A stretch of DNA of 43,804 nt from positions 1 through 43,804 of the forward strand of contig JBCCXT010000033.1 of NCBI GenBank assembly GCA_039191215.1. Direction: 5' to 3'. Of this stretch, positions 7,677 through 16,517 are shown piece after piece. The notes under the pieces were generated by a model, which was given only the letters and a program-made list of their open reading frames with translations, made no database searches and was not told the origin of the DNA. This stretch comes from HKCCE3408 sp039191215 (GTDB lineage Bacteria; Pseudomonadota; Alphaproteobacteria; Rhodobacterales; Rhodobacteraceae). A program made the position numbers and the translations under genes. Within the stretch, counting starts at the first letter, position 1. The number at the start of each line of letters is the position of its first letter.

Positions 7677-7706
7677 GAGGGCTGCGCCGATCCAGGCGCG
7701 GCCCTC
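7677..7706 (+). terminator. Intercistronic hairpin between binding-protein and ATPase genes
   Basis: GAGGGCTGCGCC (7677-7688) pairs with GGCGCGGCCCTC (7695-7706) through 12 bp (one GU) around a six-base loop. No T-run follows. Such hairpins after periplasmic binding protein genes act as partial terminators or 3'-end stabilisers, giving more binding protein than transporter. Confidence 0.6.
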
Positions 7707-7739
7707 TGTCAAAGCACCACGCCTGCATCCGGGTAGCCC

Positions 7740-9275
7740 ATGACCGCCCCAGCCATCGAGCTTAAAGGCATCTCGAAAGCGTTTGGCCCTGTCCAAGCCA
7801 ACAAAGACATTTCGCTATCGGTCCAGCCCGGCACGATCCACGGGATCGTCGGTGAAAACGGTGCCGGAAAATCAACGCTGATGTCGATCCTTTACGGCTT
7901 TTATAAAGCCGATGAAGGTGAGATATGGCTGCGCGGGCAAGAGGTTAGCATTCCCGACAGCCAGGCCGCCATCCGCGCGGGCATCGGCATGGTGCATCAG
8001 CATTTCAAGCTGGTGGAGAACTTCACCGTGGTCGAAAACGTGATATTGGGTGCCGAAGATGGCCGCATGCTGCGCCCGTCGATCGCCAAGGCGCGCCAAT
8101 TGCTGACCCAACTTGCGACGGAATACGGCCTGGAGGTCGATCCCGACGCGGCTGTTGAAGACCTCTCTGTTGGCCACCAGCAACGCGTGGAAATTCTCAA
8201 ACAACTTTACCGCCAAGCTGACATCCTGATCCTCGACGAACCGACCGGCGTTTTGACGCCGTCTGAGGCCGATCAGCTGTTTCGCATCCTTGGCCGTCTG
8301 CGCGAGGAAGGGAAGACCATCATCCTGATCACGCACAAACTGCGCGAGATCATGGATGCCACCGACACGGTCAGCGTGATGCGCAGGGGTCAGATGACAG
8401 CCACGGTCAAGACCGCCGAGACCAGCCCCGCCGAATTGGCCGAATTGATGGTTGGCCGCAAAGTCCTGCTGCAGGTTGACAAAGCACCGGCCAAACCCGG
8501 TGAGACGATCCTGGAAGTCAACGATCTACGTGTCACAGACGGCGCCGGGGTTGAGCGGCTGAAAGGCGCCAGTTTCTCGATCCGAGCCGGTGAGATCCTC
8601 GGCATCGCAGGCGTGGCTGGCAACGGACAGTCGGAGCTTTTGGAGGTCTTGGGCGGGATGATTGCGGCCTCCGGCGGCCAGGTGCGGCTGCGCGGCCAGG
8701 AAATCGACCTGACAGGCCGCGACAGCGATGGCCAGTCGCGGCGCGCCCATGGCATCGCCCATGTGCCCGAAGACCGCCAGGTCGAGGGCCTAATCATGCC
8801 CTATGAGGCCTGGGAAAACGCCGCGTTCGGCTACCACCGCGACCCTAACTACCAACGCGGCCTGCTGATGAAAAACAGCGCGATCAAATCGGATTGCTCC
8901 GACAAGATGGACCGCTACGATGTGCGGCCGCCAAACCCGCGCCTGCCCGCGCGCAACTTTTCCGGCGGCAACCAGCAAAAGATTGTGGTCGCGCGCGAAA
9001 TGGATCGCGTGCCCGACCTTCTTCTTGTCGGCCAACCGACCCGCGGCGTTGATATCGGCGCGATTGAGTTTATCCACAAACAGATCATCGGGCTGCGCGA
9101 CCAGGGCAAAGCGGTGCTGCTTGTCTCGGTTGAATTAGATGAGATCCTGGGCCTCTCTGACCGCATCTTGGTGATGTTTGACGGCCATGTCATGGGCGAG
9201 CGTCAGGCCGACCAAACCGACGAGGCCGAACTTGGCCTGATGATGGCCGGGATGATCAAAGGGGCCGCGGCATGA
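7740..9275 (+). CDS. Nucleoside ABC transporter ATPase with two nucleotide-binding domains
   Basis: A 511-residue protein with two fused ABC domains, as in sugar/nucleoside importers. Domain 1: Walker A GENGAGKST (38-46), signature LSVGHQQRVEI, Walker B ILILDEPTGVLTP. Domain 2 (from about residue 255): Walker A is degenerate (GVAGNGQSELLEV), with signature FSGGNQQKIVVARE and a Walker B-like LLLVGQPTRGVDIGA in which the usual Asp-Glu is Gly-Gln. The asymmetry is usual in this family. It drives import through the two permeases encoded at 9394-10512 and 11142-12290. Confidence 0.93.
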   Translation: MTAPAIELKGISKAFGPVQANKDISLSVQPGTIHGIVGENGAGKSTLMSILYGFYKADEGEIWLRGQEVSIPDSQAAIRAGIGMVHQHFKLVENFTVVENVILGAEDGRMLRPSIAKARQLLTQLATEYGLEVDPDAAVEDLSVGHQQRVEILKQLYRQADILILDEPTGVLTPSEADQLFRILGRLREEGKTIILITHKLREIMDATDTVSVMRRGQMTATVKTAETSPAELAELMVGRKVLLQVDKAPAKPGETILEVNDLRVTDGAGVERLKGASFSIRAGEILGIAGVAGNGQSELLEVLGGMIAASGGQVRLRGQEIDLTGRDSDGQSRRAHGIAHVPEDRQVEGLIMPYEAWENAAFGYHRDPNYQRGLLMKNSAIKSDCSDKMDRYDVRPPNPRLPARNFSGGNQQKIVVAREMDRVPDLLLVGQPTRGVDIGAIEFIHKQIIGLRDQGKAVLLVSVELDEILGLSDRILVMFDGHVMGERQADQTDEAELGLMMAGMIKGAAA

Positions 9276-9393
9276 CACCATGCAACTCAAGCCAAGCCGA
9301 GGGCCCGGATCGAAAAGCCATGGCGCCCGGACACAGGCCACCAGCAAAGATCTTCGCGCGGCATGCGCGGCCGCTGAATAGCAGGCACTTGCT

Positions 9394-10512
9394 ATGAATC
9401 GCATGCCACATTGGGCCGATGTGATCTTGATCCCGCTGATCAGCGTGCTGCTGGCGCTTGTCGTCTCTGGCCTTGTCGTCCTCATGATCGGCGAAAACCC
9501 GGTTGAGGCCATGGCGGTCATGCTGCGCGGCGCCTTCGGGTCGGCCTATGGCTGGGGCTATACGCTGTTTTACGCGACAAACTTCATCTTCACGGGCCTG
9601 GCGGTGGCCGTCGCCATCCATGCCCGGCTTTTCAACATTGGCGGTGAGGGACAGGCGTATGTCGCGGGCTTGGGAGCGGCATTTGCCTGCCTTTACATCC
9701 CCTGGCCGCATTGGAGCCTGGCGCTGATTGCCACCGCACTCCTCAGCGGCGCGATCGGCGCGGCCTGGGCAGCGGTCCCGGCCTATCTGCAGGCCAAGCG
9801 CGGCAGCCACATCGTGATCACCACGATCATGTTCAACTTCATTGCCGCCTCGCTCATGGTTTATCTGCTTGTCAACGTGTTCCGCGTTGAAGGCTCGATG
9901 GAGCCCGCAACCGCCCCGTTCCCTGAGGTGACGCATATCCCCAATGCCGGCAGTTTCGGCGCTTTTTTGGGCTTTCGCGCCTCGACCCCGCTGAACGTTT
10001 CGTTCTTTCTGGCCCTGGCATCGGCATTAGCCATATGGGTGCTGATCTGGCGCACGCGGCTTGGCTATGAGATCCGCGCATTTGGGCATTCGCAAACCGC
10101 CGCAGTTTACGCGGGGATCAATCCGGTTCGCATCATCATGATCACCATGCTGATCTCTGGTGCGCTGGCGGGGCTCATGGCCACCAATGCGGTGATGGGT
10201 GAGGCCGAACAGCTTCGGCTCGACTATGTGCAAGGCGCAGGTTTTGTCGGCATTGCCGTGGCCCTGATGGGCCGGTCCCATCCATTGGGTGTGGTCCTTG
10301 CCGCGCTCCTTTTTGGCATGCTTTATCAGGGCGGGGCCGAGCTTGCCTTTGAAATGCCCGCCATCAGCCGAGAGATGATCGTCGTCATCCAGGCGCTGGT
10401 CATCCTCTTTACCGGCGCGCTCGACAATATGGTGCGGATGCCGATGGAGGCACTGTTTTTGTCGCTTCGCAGCAGGTCCCGCGCGGGCGCAACGCAAGAG
10501 CCCGCAGAATGA
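9394..10512 (+). CDS. Nucleoside ABC transporter permease 1 (COG4603-type)
   Basis: A 372-residue inner-membrane permease with about nine hydrophobic segments. FNIGGEGQAYVAGLGAAF and ITTIMFNFIAASLMVYLLV are hallmarks of the first permease of BMP-type importers. ATG 9394 follows a 118-base gap after the ATPase gene; the gap contains no gene. Its TGA overlaps the ATG of the LysE-family gene by four bases, so that exporter gene is translated from the same mRNA. Confidence 0.92.
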   Translation: MNRMPHWADVILIPLISVLLALVVSGLVVLMIGENPVEAMAVMLRGAFGSAYGWGYTLFYATNFIFTGLAVAVAIHARLFNIGGEGQAYVAGLGAAFACLYIPWPHWSLALIATALLSGAIGAAWAAVPAYLQAKRGSHIVITTIMFNFIAASLMVYLLVNVFRVEGSMEPATAPFPEVTHIPNAGSFGAFLGFRASTPLNVSFFLALASALAIWVLIWRTRLGYEIRAFGHSQTAAVYAGINPVRIIMITMLISGALAGLMATNAVMGEAEQLRLDYVQGAGFVGIAVALMGRSHPLGVVLAALLFGMLYQGGAELAFEMPAISREMIVVIQALVILFTGALDNMVRMPMEALFLSLRSRSRAGATQEPAE

Positions 10513-11138
10513 TCGACACGCTCCTGCCCTACCTGCCGGCACTCGCACTTGCCCTTTCGATCCAGGCCGCGGGCATTATCGCCCCGGGCCCCTCGGTGGC
10601 GCTGATCCTGGCGCAAGCAACGGGCCGCGGGCGGGGTGCTGCCATTCTAACAGCGGCCGGCATTGCTTGCGGATCGGGCGTTTTGGCCGCGGCCACGGTG
10701 TTTGGCATCACGTCATTGCTTGCCCAAATGGCCGAGTTGATGACGCTGATCCGGCTGATCGGCGCGCTCTACCTGGCCTTTTTGGCCTACAAAGCCTTTC
10801 GTCGTGCGCTTGATCCGCCCGAGCTTGAGCTAAGCGCGCAAAGCACCTCGCGCGCCTTTCTGTCCGGCTTCATCCTGCAAAGCTCCAACCCGAAGGCGAT
10901 CCTGTTTTGGCTTGCCATCGCCGCGACAGGCGGCATCGGCGCCGCTCCAGCGCCGATTGTGGTGCTGTTTGTGGCACTTGCGGTCACCAATTCGTTCATA
11001 GGTCACGGGGCTTATGCATTGCTGCTTTCGGCCGCGCCCGTGCGGCGCGCCTATGCCAGCGGCCAGCGATGGGTTGATTGCGCGCTTGGCGGGCTTTTTT
11101 CAGCATTCGCGCTGCGGCTGGCGTTCGATCGGAGCTGA
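10509..11138 (+). CDS. LysE/RhtB-family amino acid exporter
   Basis: A 209-residue inner-membrane protein with about six hydrophobic segments. GIIAPGPSVALILAQATGRG near the start and SGFILQSSNPKAILFW in the middle are LysE/RhtB motifs. Family members export amino acids or related small metabolites. It starts with an ATGA overlap on permease 1 and ends three bases before permease 2, so it is embedded in a nucleoside-importer operon. The substrate is unknown; export of a nucleoside or its breakdown product is conceivable but unproven. Confidence 0.88.
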   Translation: MIDTLLPYLPALALALSIQAAGIIAPGPSVALILAQATGRGRGAAILTAAGIACGSGVLAAATVFGITSLLAQMAELMTLIRLIGALYLAFLAYKAFRRALDPPELELSAQSTSRAFLSGFILQSSNPKAILFWLAIAATGGIGAAPAPIVVLFVALAVTNSFIGHGAYALLLSAAPVRRAYASGQRWVDCALGGLFSAFALRLAFDRS

Positions 11139-11141
11139 GAC

Positions 11142-12290
11142 GTGGATTTTCTCACCATACTCCAGTTGATCGACAGCGCCATTCGCCTGGCCACGCCGCT
11201 CCTTCTGGCGTGTCTTGCGGGGCTTTATTCGGAACGCGCCGGTATCTTTGATATCGGGCTCGAGGGAAAAATGCTGGCCGCTGCCTTCTTTTCAGCCGCC
11301 GTGGCTTTTGCCACCGGATCGGTGTGGATCGGGCTTTTGGCCGGGATTGCCGCATCCATGGTGTTGTCGGGCATCCACGGGCTGGCCTCGATCACATTTC
11401 GCGGCAACCAGCTGATCTCGGGCGTCGCGATCAACTTCCTGGCGTCGGGCCTGACCGTCGTCATCTCACAAAGCTGGTTCGGCCAAGGCGGTCGCACCCC
11501 GGCGCTGGACGGCGCAGCACGGTTCGAAAACATCACTCTGCCCGGTGCCGCGAGCCGGATCCGTGACATCGCGGAGCAAGGACCGTTGGGCCAGTTCTAT
11601 TCCGAAGTTATCTCCGGCCACGGGATCTTGGTCTATTGCGCAATCCTGCTGGTGCCGCTGACCTGGTGGGTCCTTTACCGCACAAGTTTCGGGCTGCGGC
11701 TGCGCGCGGTGGGTGAAAACCCGGCGGCGGTCGACACGGCCGGTATCTCTGTTGTCGGATTGCGGTTTGCCGCGGTGGCGGTCTGCGGCATCTTTTGCGG
11801 CATTGCCGGTGCATATCTTGCCACCAGTCTATCGGCCGGATTTGTCCGCGAGATGAGTGCAGGCCGCGGCTTCATCGCGCTTGCAGCCCTTATCTTTGCG
11901 AAATGGCGCCCCTGGGAGGCGCTCGGCGCCTGCTTCCTATTCGGCTTCTTGGATGCCGTGGCGAACCGCTTCCAGAATATTGGACTGGCAACATTCCTGG
12001 GCCTTCTGGCCACAGTGGTTGCGGTTATCGCGGCGATCATGGTGGTCCGCTCCCTCCTGTCGGGGGGAAAAGGCATCGCAACACCTTTGGTGGCTCTTGT
12101 CGTCGCAATCGGCCTTACGTTTCTCTTCAACGGCCTGCAGGGCGCGCAGACAGGCCTGCTGAGCTACGAGTTGCCGGTTCAGTTCATGCAAGCGCTGCCT
12201 TACATCCTCACTGTGGTGATCTTGGCAGGATTTGTCGGCCGCGCCATTCCACCGCGCGCCGGGGGGGAGCCTTATGTCAAGGAACGCTAA
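11142..12290 (+). CDS. Nucleoside ABC transporter permease 2 (COG1079-type)
   Basis: A 382-residue permease, GTG start at 11142. YSERAGIFDIGLEGKMLAAAFF and RAVGENPAAVDTAGISV are signatures of the second permease in BMP-type importers, and AGAYLATSLSAGFVREMSAGRGFIALAALIFAKW is the conserved core. The C-terminal third carries extra hydrophobic segments after a short SGGKGIAT loop. It pairs with permease 1 to form the membrane channel. Confidence 0.92.
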   Translation: MDFLTILQLIDSAIRLATPLLLACLAGLYSERAGIFDIGLEGKMLAAAFFSAAVAFATGSVWIGLLAGIAASMVLSGIHGLASITFRGNQLISGVAINFLASGLTVVISQSWFGQGGRTPALDGAARFENITLPGAASRIRDIAEQGPLGQFYSEVISGHGILVYCAILLVPLTWWVLYRTSFGLRLRAVGENPAAVDTAGISVVGLRFAAVAVCGIFCGIAGAYLATSLSAGFVREMSAGRGFIALAALIFAKWRPWEALGACFLFGFLDAVANRFQNIGLATFLGLLATVVAVIAAIMVVRSLLSGGKGIATPLVALVVAIGLTFLFNGLQGAQTGLLSYELPVQFMQALPYILTVVILAGFVGRAIPPRAGGEPYVKER

Positions 12291-12388
12291 CGCTTGCGCC
12301 ACATGATCCGATCTGTCGCAGACCGGCCCCTGGCCAAGCCAAAGCCCGCGCGCTAAGGGACAGCCATCCAATCTGGATAGGGCCACCC

Positions 12389-13312
12389 ATGCAAATCTAC
12401 CTGCCCATTGCCGAGGTTAGCGTGAACGCGTTTCTGCTGCTCGGCCTGGGCGGGCTTGTTGGTATCTTGTCGGGCATGTTTGGCGTCGGTGGCGGCTTTT
12501 TGATGACCCCGCTGCTGTTTTTCATCGGCATCCCGCCGGCCGTCGCCGTGGCGACGGAGGCTAATCAGATTGTCGCATCGTCCTTTTCGGGCGTTTTGGC
12601 GCATCTCAGGCGCCGCACGGTCGATCTCAAAATGGGAACCGTACTGACAATCGGCGGTGTGGTTGGCGCGGCCGCAGGCGTTCAGGTCTTTGCGCTGCTG
12701 ACGCGGCTTGGCCAAGTCGATCTGCTGGTCCGGCTGTGTTATGTGGTGTTTCTGGGCATCATCGGGGCGCTAATGTTCGTCGAATCCTGGCGCGCGATCC
12801 GCCGGGCCCGGAACCCACAATCGGCAACCGCACCGATCCGCCGCCAACGTGGCTGGGTCGACAGCTTGCCGTTCAAGATGCGCTTCCGTACCTCAGGCCT
12901 CTATATCTCGGTCATCCCGCCGGTTGCTGTCGGCGTGTTTGTCGGTGTCCTGGCCGCGATCATGGGGGTAGGCGGCGGCTTTATCATGGTTCCCGCGATG
13001 ATCTATCTGCTGGGCATGCCCACCAAAGTTGTGGTCGGCACGTCGCTCTTCCAGATCATTTTTGTCACCGGCTTTGCCACGTTGATGCATGCAACGACCA
13101 ATTTCACGGTCGATATGGTGCTGGCTGTGTTGCTGCTCTTGGGTGGCGTTGTCGGCGCACAGATCGGCACTCGGATCGGCGTGCGGATGAAGGCTGAGCA
13201 ATTGCGCATCCTGCTGGCCCTTATGGTGCTGGCGGTCTGCGGCAGGCTTGCGCTCGATCTGCTGCTTGAGCCGGCAGAGCTCTACTCGCTTGGAACGGGG
13301 GGCGGTCATTGA
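12389..13312 (+). CDS. TauE/SafE-family (TSUP) membrane permease
   Basis: A 307-residue permease made of two homologous halves, each starting with a glycine-rich motif: GILSGMFGVGGGFLMTPLL (about 25-43) and GVLAAIMGVGGGFIMVPAM (about 190-208). TSUP proteins move sulfite, sulfoacetate or other small organic anions. Start ATG 12389 was chosen because the first transmembrane segment follows; the long upstream open frame is out-of-phase reading through permease 2. It overlaps the TIGR02186 gene by four bases. Confidence 0.9.
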   Translation: MQIYLPIAEVSVNAFLLLGLGGLVGILSGMFGVGGGFLMTPLLFFIGIPPAVAVATEANQIVASSFSGVLAHLRRRTVDLKMGTVLTIGGVVGAAAGVQVFALLTRLGQVDLLVRLCYVVFLGIIGALMFVESWRAIRRARNPQSATAPIRRQRGWVDSLPFKMRFRTSGLYISVIPPVAVGVFVGVLAAIMGVGGGFIMVPAMIYLLGMPTKVVVGTSLFQIIFVTGFATLMHATTNFTVDMVLAVLLLLGGVVGAQIGTRIGVRMKAEQLRILLALMVLAVCGRLALDLLLEPAELYSLGTGGGH

Positions 13313-14055
13313 GGTGCCTAGCCGTCCTCTTCCTTCTGATGGCAAGCCCGGTTTGGGCCGAAGACATCGTTGCGGGCCTGAGCCAGGATGAGATCTCGAT
13401 CACGGCCAATTTTGACGGATCCGAGATCCTCGTCTTCGGCGCCGTCAGCCGCGAAGCTCCCGCGCCCGAAGGCCCTTTGGGCATCATCATCACCGTGGCC
13501 GGGCCGGACGATGTCGTCCTCGTGCGCCGCAAAGACCGCCGCTTCGGCATTTGGGTCAATACCGACACCGCAGAGATTGACGCAGCACCTGCCTTTTACG
13601 CGGTGGCGACAAATACCCCACTGAATGAAATCCTTTCCGCGACAGAGGATTTGCGCCATAGCATCTCAATCGGCCGAGCCATTCGGGCCGTTGATACGCG
13701 GGTCGACGACCAAGCCGCCTATACCCGCGCGCTTGTTCGCATCCGGTCTGCCGCAGGGCTTTACCAATTGCTGGAAGGCGCGGTGGAGCTGCGCGAAGAA
13801 ACGCTTTTTGACACCCGTATCCGGCTCCCGGCCAATCTGGTCGAGGGCGACTACCTGACACGCATCTACCTGACGCGCGGCCGTGACGTTGTTGCGTTTC
13901 ATGAAACTTCCATCGCCGTGCGTAAGGTCGGGCTAGAGCGGATGATCTACCGGCTCGCCCATGACCGGCCGCTGGTCTACGGCATCGTCGCCTTGACGAT
14001 TGCCATTATCGCCGGATGGGGCGCCTCGGCTGCCTTCCAGCTTCTGCGCCGATAG
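13309..14055 (+). CDS. TIGR02186-family membrane-anchored periplasmic protein
   Basis: A 248-residue protein with a signal peptide (MRCLAVLFLLMASPVWAE), a domain of about 190 residues facing the periplasm, and one C-terminal membrane segment (about 222-243). DEISITANFDGSEILVFGAV is the TIGR02186 signature. Start is TTG 13309, overlapping the TauE/SafE stop, so the two are translationally coupled. In Rhodobacterales this family is regularly next to a TSUP permease, suggesting a joint transport role; the function is uncharacterised. A terminator follows at 14072. Confidence 0.8.
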   Translation: MRCLAVLFLLMASPVWAEDIVAGLSQDEISITANFDGSEILVFGAVSREAPAPEGPLGIIITVAGPDDVVLVRRKDRRFGIWVNTDTAEIDAAPAFYAVATNTPLNEILSATEDLRHSISIGRAIRAVDTRVDDQAAYTRALVRIRSAAGLYQLLEGAVELREETLFDTRIRLPANLVEGDYLTRIYLTRGRDVVAFHETSIAVRKVGLERMIYRLAHDRPLVYGIVALTIAIIAGWGASAAFQLLRR

Positions 14056-14071
14056 GCCACATCATAGACTT

Positions 14072-14092
14072 GCGCCGTCAGGCGCGCTTTTT
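14072..14092 (+). terminator. Terminator closing the transporter/TSUP unit
   Basis: GCGCC (14072-14076), loop GTCA, GGCGC (14081-14085), then GC and five T (14088-14092). It lies between the convergent TIGR02186 and SDR genes. Confidence 0.55.
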
Positions 14093-14110
14093 GGGAACAG
14101 CGCGCGGCCC

Positions 14111-14833
14111 TCAACCGCGCCCGACAAATGGCATCTGGGCGGCCATGATGGTGTGAAAGAGCACATTCGTTCCCGCCGGCAGATCGGCCATGTAAAGGAC
14201 CGACTTTGCGGCATCGGCCACGTCCATTACCGGCACGGGCGGTTTTCCTTCCGCGACCAATCGGTCGTTCAGCGCGATCACCATCGGCGTCTCGGCATTG
14301 CCGATATCAATCTGCCCGGCGGTGATCCCCAACGGCCTGCCATCAAGCGCGAGCGATTTTGTCAGCCCAGTCACCCCGTGTTTCGTGGTGGTGTAACAGA
14401 CTGATCCGTCGCGCGGCGTGGCAGCTGAGATCGAGCCGTTATTTACAATACGCCCGCCGCCCTGTTTGCGCATTTGAGCGAAAGCCGCTCGGGCCGCGTT
14501 GAACATGCCGGTCAGATTAACGGCGAGACTTTCCGTCCAATCGGCCGGGTCGATCTCGTCAATGGCTCCTTGCGGCGTGAAGAGGCCGGCATTGTTGAAG
14601 AGCACGTCAAGCCTGTTCCATTGCGCCACCAGTTGCGCCACTGCAGCCTCCACAGCGGCCAAATCCGACACATCGCCTGGCAGCACAAGGGCCGTGTCGC
14701 GCCCGGCTGCCACTTCGGCCAGCGCGTCCCGGCGGCGCGCCAGAAGCCCGACGCGCCAGCCCTCGGCCAGGGCAAGCTCGGCCACCGCCTGGCCAATTCC
14801 CGAGGATGCGCCGGTGACCAGCATCGTTTTCAT
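14111..14833 (-). CDS. Short-chain dehydrogenase/reductase (SDR)
   Basis: A 240-residue classical SDR. TGASSGIG (residues 6-13) binds NAD(P), LFNNAGLF is the NNAG motif, and the catalytic Ser/Tyr/Lys are in NNGSISAATPRDGSVCYTTTKHGV. Start MKTMLVTGASSG at ATG 14833, which overlaps the helicase stop by four bases. The substrate is unknown; coupling to a helicase gene gives no clue. Confidence 0.88.
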   Translation of the reverse strand: MKTMLVTGASSGIGQAVAELALAEGWRVGLLARRRDALAEVAAGRDTALVLPGDVSDLAAVEAAVAQLVAQWNRLDVLFNNAGLFTPQGAIDEIDPADWTESLAVNLTGMFNAARAAFAQMRKQGGGRIVNNGSISAATPRDGSVCYTTTKHGVTGLTKSLALDGRPLGITAGQIDIGNAETPMVIALNDRLVAEGKPPVPVMDVADAAKSVLYMADLPAGTNVLFHTIMAAQMPFVGRG

Positions 14834-16362
14834 TCGCCTTCCTCCTCCAGCGTCAGGGGCGCGCGCTCGGCCTCCAGATCTGCCACGCCCAAAGCGGCTT
14901 GCGGTCGGGCCAGCGCATAACGCGTCACCCAATGCAGGGTGTGTTCGGCCCGTGTGATCGCCACATATGCCAGGCGCTTCCATAGCTGCTGGCCCGCCTC
15001 TTCCCGGCCCGATCGGGCGGCCGCATAAAGATCGGGCGCAAAGACCTGGACAGCGGGCCATTGCGAGCCTTGGGCTTTGTGGATCGTCACAGCCGCGCCA
15101 TGCAAAAACGCCGCCCCCATGCGCGCGGCATAGGGGATAAACGGCTCTTCCTCACCCGGTTTTTCAATCTTTACGATCGAGGCCGCGCCCAGCTTGGGGC
15201 TTTCCGCGCCGACGATATAGAGCCGTGAAAACCCAGGCTTTGAGCCGGGGCCCAAATAGACCACCTGCGCGCCTTTGATCAGTCCGCGCGCCTCCAGATC
15301 AATGCGGCGTTTGCGGTGCTTGACCGGCAATTCGATCCCGTCACAGATCAACGGCTCTCCGGGCAGAAGCGTGTCATCGGGCGCGCCATGGGCGGCACGA
15401 AAAGCGTGGATCAGGCGGATGCGCGTTGCATTGCGCCAGACCAACACGGGGCTTCGGGCCATGAGGTCGCTATCGACGCGCGGGGCAAGCTGGATGCGCG
15501 GGTCATCGCGCGCCGCATCCTCGACCATTCGCTCGAACGCCTCAAAGTTAAGATCGGCATCACCCAACGCATGGGCAAGATCGAGGATCGGGTTGTCCGC
15601 GTCCTGTCGGTGGATGCGGGCAAGCTGCAATCGGCTGGGTTCCGGCAGCTTGTCAAAGACCATCGCGCCGGACTGGCCGACCGGTGCAAGCTGAGCGGGG
15701 TCGCCAAAGAGCAAAAGCGCGGGAAAGATCTCCCGCAGGTCGTCAAATTGCCGTTCATCAAGCATCGAGCTTTCATCAACCAGGCCGATATCCAAGGCCT
15801 CTTCGCGACGCTTCCAGCCGGTTATGAAATCAGACCCGCGCAGGCCCGCAGCCGCCAGCGCGGCGGGTATGGATTTATGTGCCTGGTAGACGGCATGGGC
15901 CCGGTCCAGTGCCTCGTTGGTGAGACCCTCGATCTCAGGCCGTTCCCCTTGTCCGGCCAGCCATTCCGCGACACGCTCGTATTCAGGGTCGTAGACCGGT
16001 GTATAAAGAATGCGGTGGATGGTTGTGGCGGGCACGCCGTGAGTTCTCAGAACGCTGGCGGCTTTGTTTGTCGGAGCAAGAATGGCCACCGTGCGCCGGT
16101 CACGACGGCGCCGCCCTTCCCAATCGCCCGAGATCAGCTCAACCCCGGACGCCTCCAGCGCTTCAACGGTTTTTGCCAGTAGAAGTGTCTTGCCTGAGCC
16201 TGCCTTGCCGGTCACAGCCATCACCCGGGCGCGGCTCTCTGCCATCGGGCTCAGGCTCTCCTCGATAAGATCGACGCCCATCTCGGCCAGCATTTCGGTA
16301 ATGCGGTCGAACGCCTCGGCCTGGTCTTCGGAAAACGTGATGGCGGGCGCGCGGTCGGCCAT
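14830..16362 (-). CDS. RecD-like ATP-dependent DNA helicase (superfamily 1)
   Basis: A 510-residue SF1B helicase. Walker A is TGKAGSGKT (51-59), motif Ia LAPTNKAASVL, motif II VDESSML, motif III LFGDPAQLAPVGQSG; late motifs are TIHKAQGSQWPAVQVF and AYVAITRAEHTLHWVTR. This is the RecD/TraA-like core without the long N-terminal extension of RecD2. It likely unwinds DNA during repair. Start ATG 16362 (MADRAPAITF); a TTG 15 bases upstream is less likely. Forms a two-gene unit with the SDR gene. Confidence 0.87.
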   Translation of the reverse strand: MADRAPAITFSEDQAEAFDRITEMLAEMGVDLIEESLSPMAESRARVMAVTGKAGSGKTLLLAKTVEALEASGVELISGDWEGRRRRDRRTVAILAPTNKAASVLRTHGVPATTIHRILYTPVYDPEYERVAEWLAGQGERPEIEGLTNEALDRAHAVYQAHKSIPAALAAAGLRGSDFITGWKRREEALDIGLVDESSMLDERQFDDLREIFPALLLFGDPAQLAPVGQSGAMVFDKLPEPSRLQLARIHRQDADNPILDLAHALGDADLNFEAFERMVEDAARDDPRIQLAPRVDSDLMARSPVLVWRNATRIRLIHAFRAAHGAPDDTLLPGEPLICDGIELPVKHRKRRIDLEARGLIKGAQVVYLGPGSKPGFSRLYIVGAESPKLGAASIVKIEKPGEEEPFIPYAARMGAAFLHGAAVTIHKAQGSQWPAVQVFAPDLYAAARSGREEAGQQLWKRLAYVAITRAEHTLHWVTRYALARPQAALGVADLEAERAPLTLEEEGE

Positions 16363-16517
16363 CAAATGGCGCCGCAAGACCGATCGCCGACCCGCAAGGT
16401 TACAGGTTCACCGGGGGTTTTAGCCAGCGCGTCCATGCGCTCAGGCATGCCGGGAATGCCCGGCAATGACAAGGGCGCCGTGTCGCTTCGGCGTTTCACG
16501 CCAAAGCGGCGATGACT

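Noticed and set aside
6738..7796. 352-codon minus-strand open frame
   Set aside because: Fully antisense to the BMP binding-protein gene, whose signal peptide and family motifs are clear.
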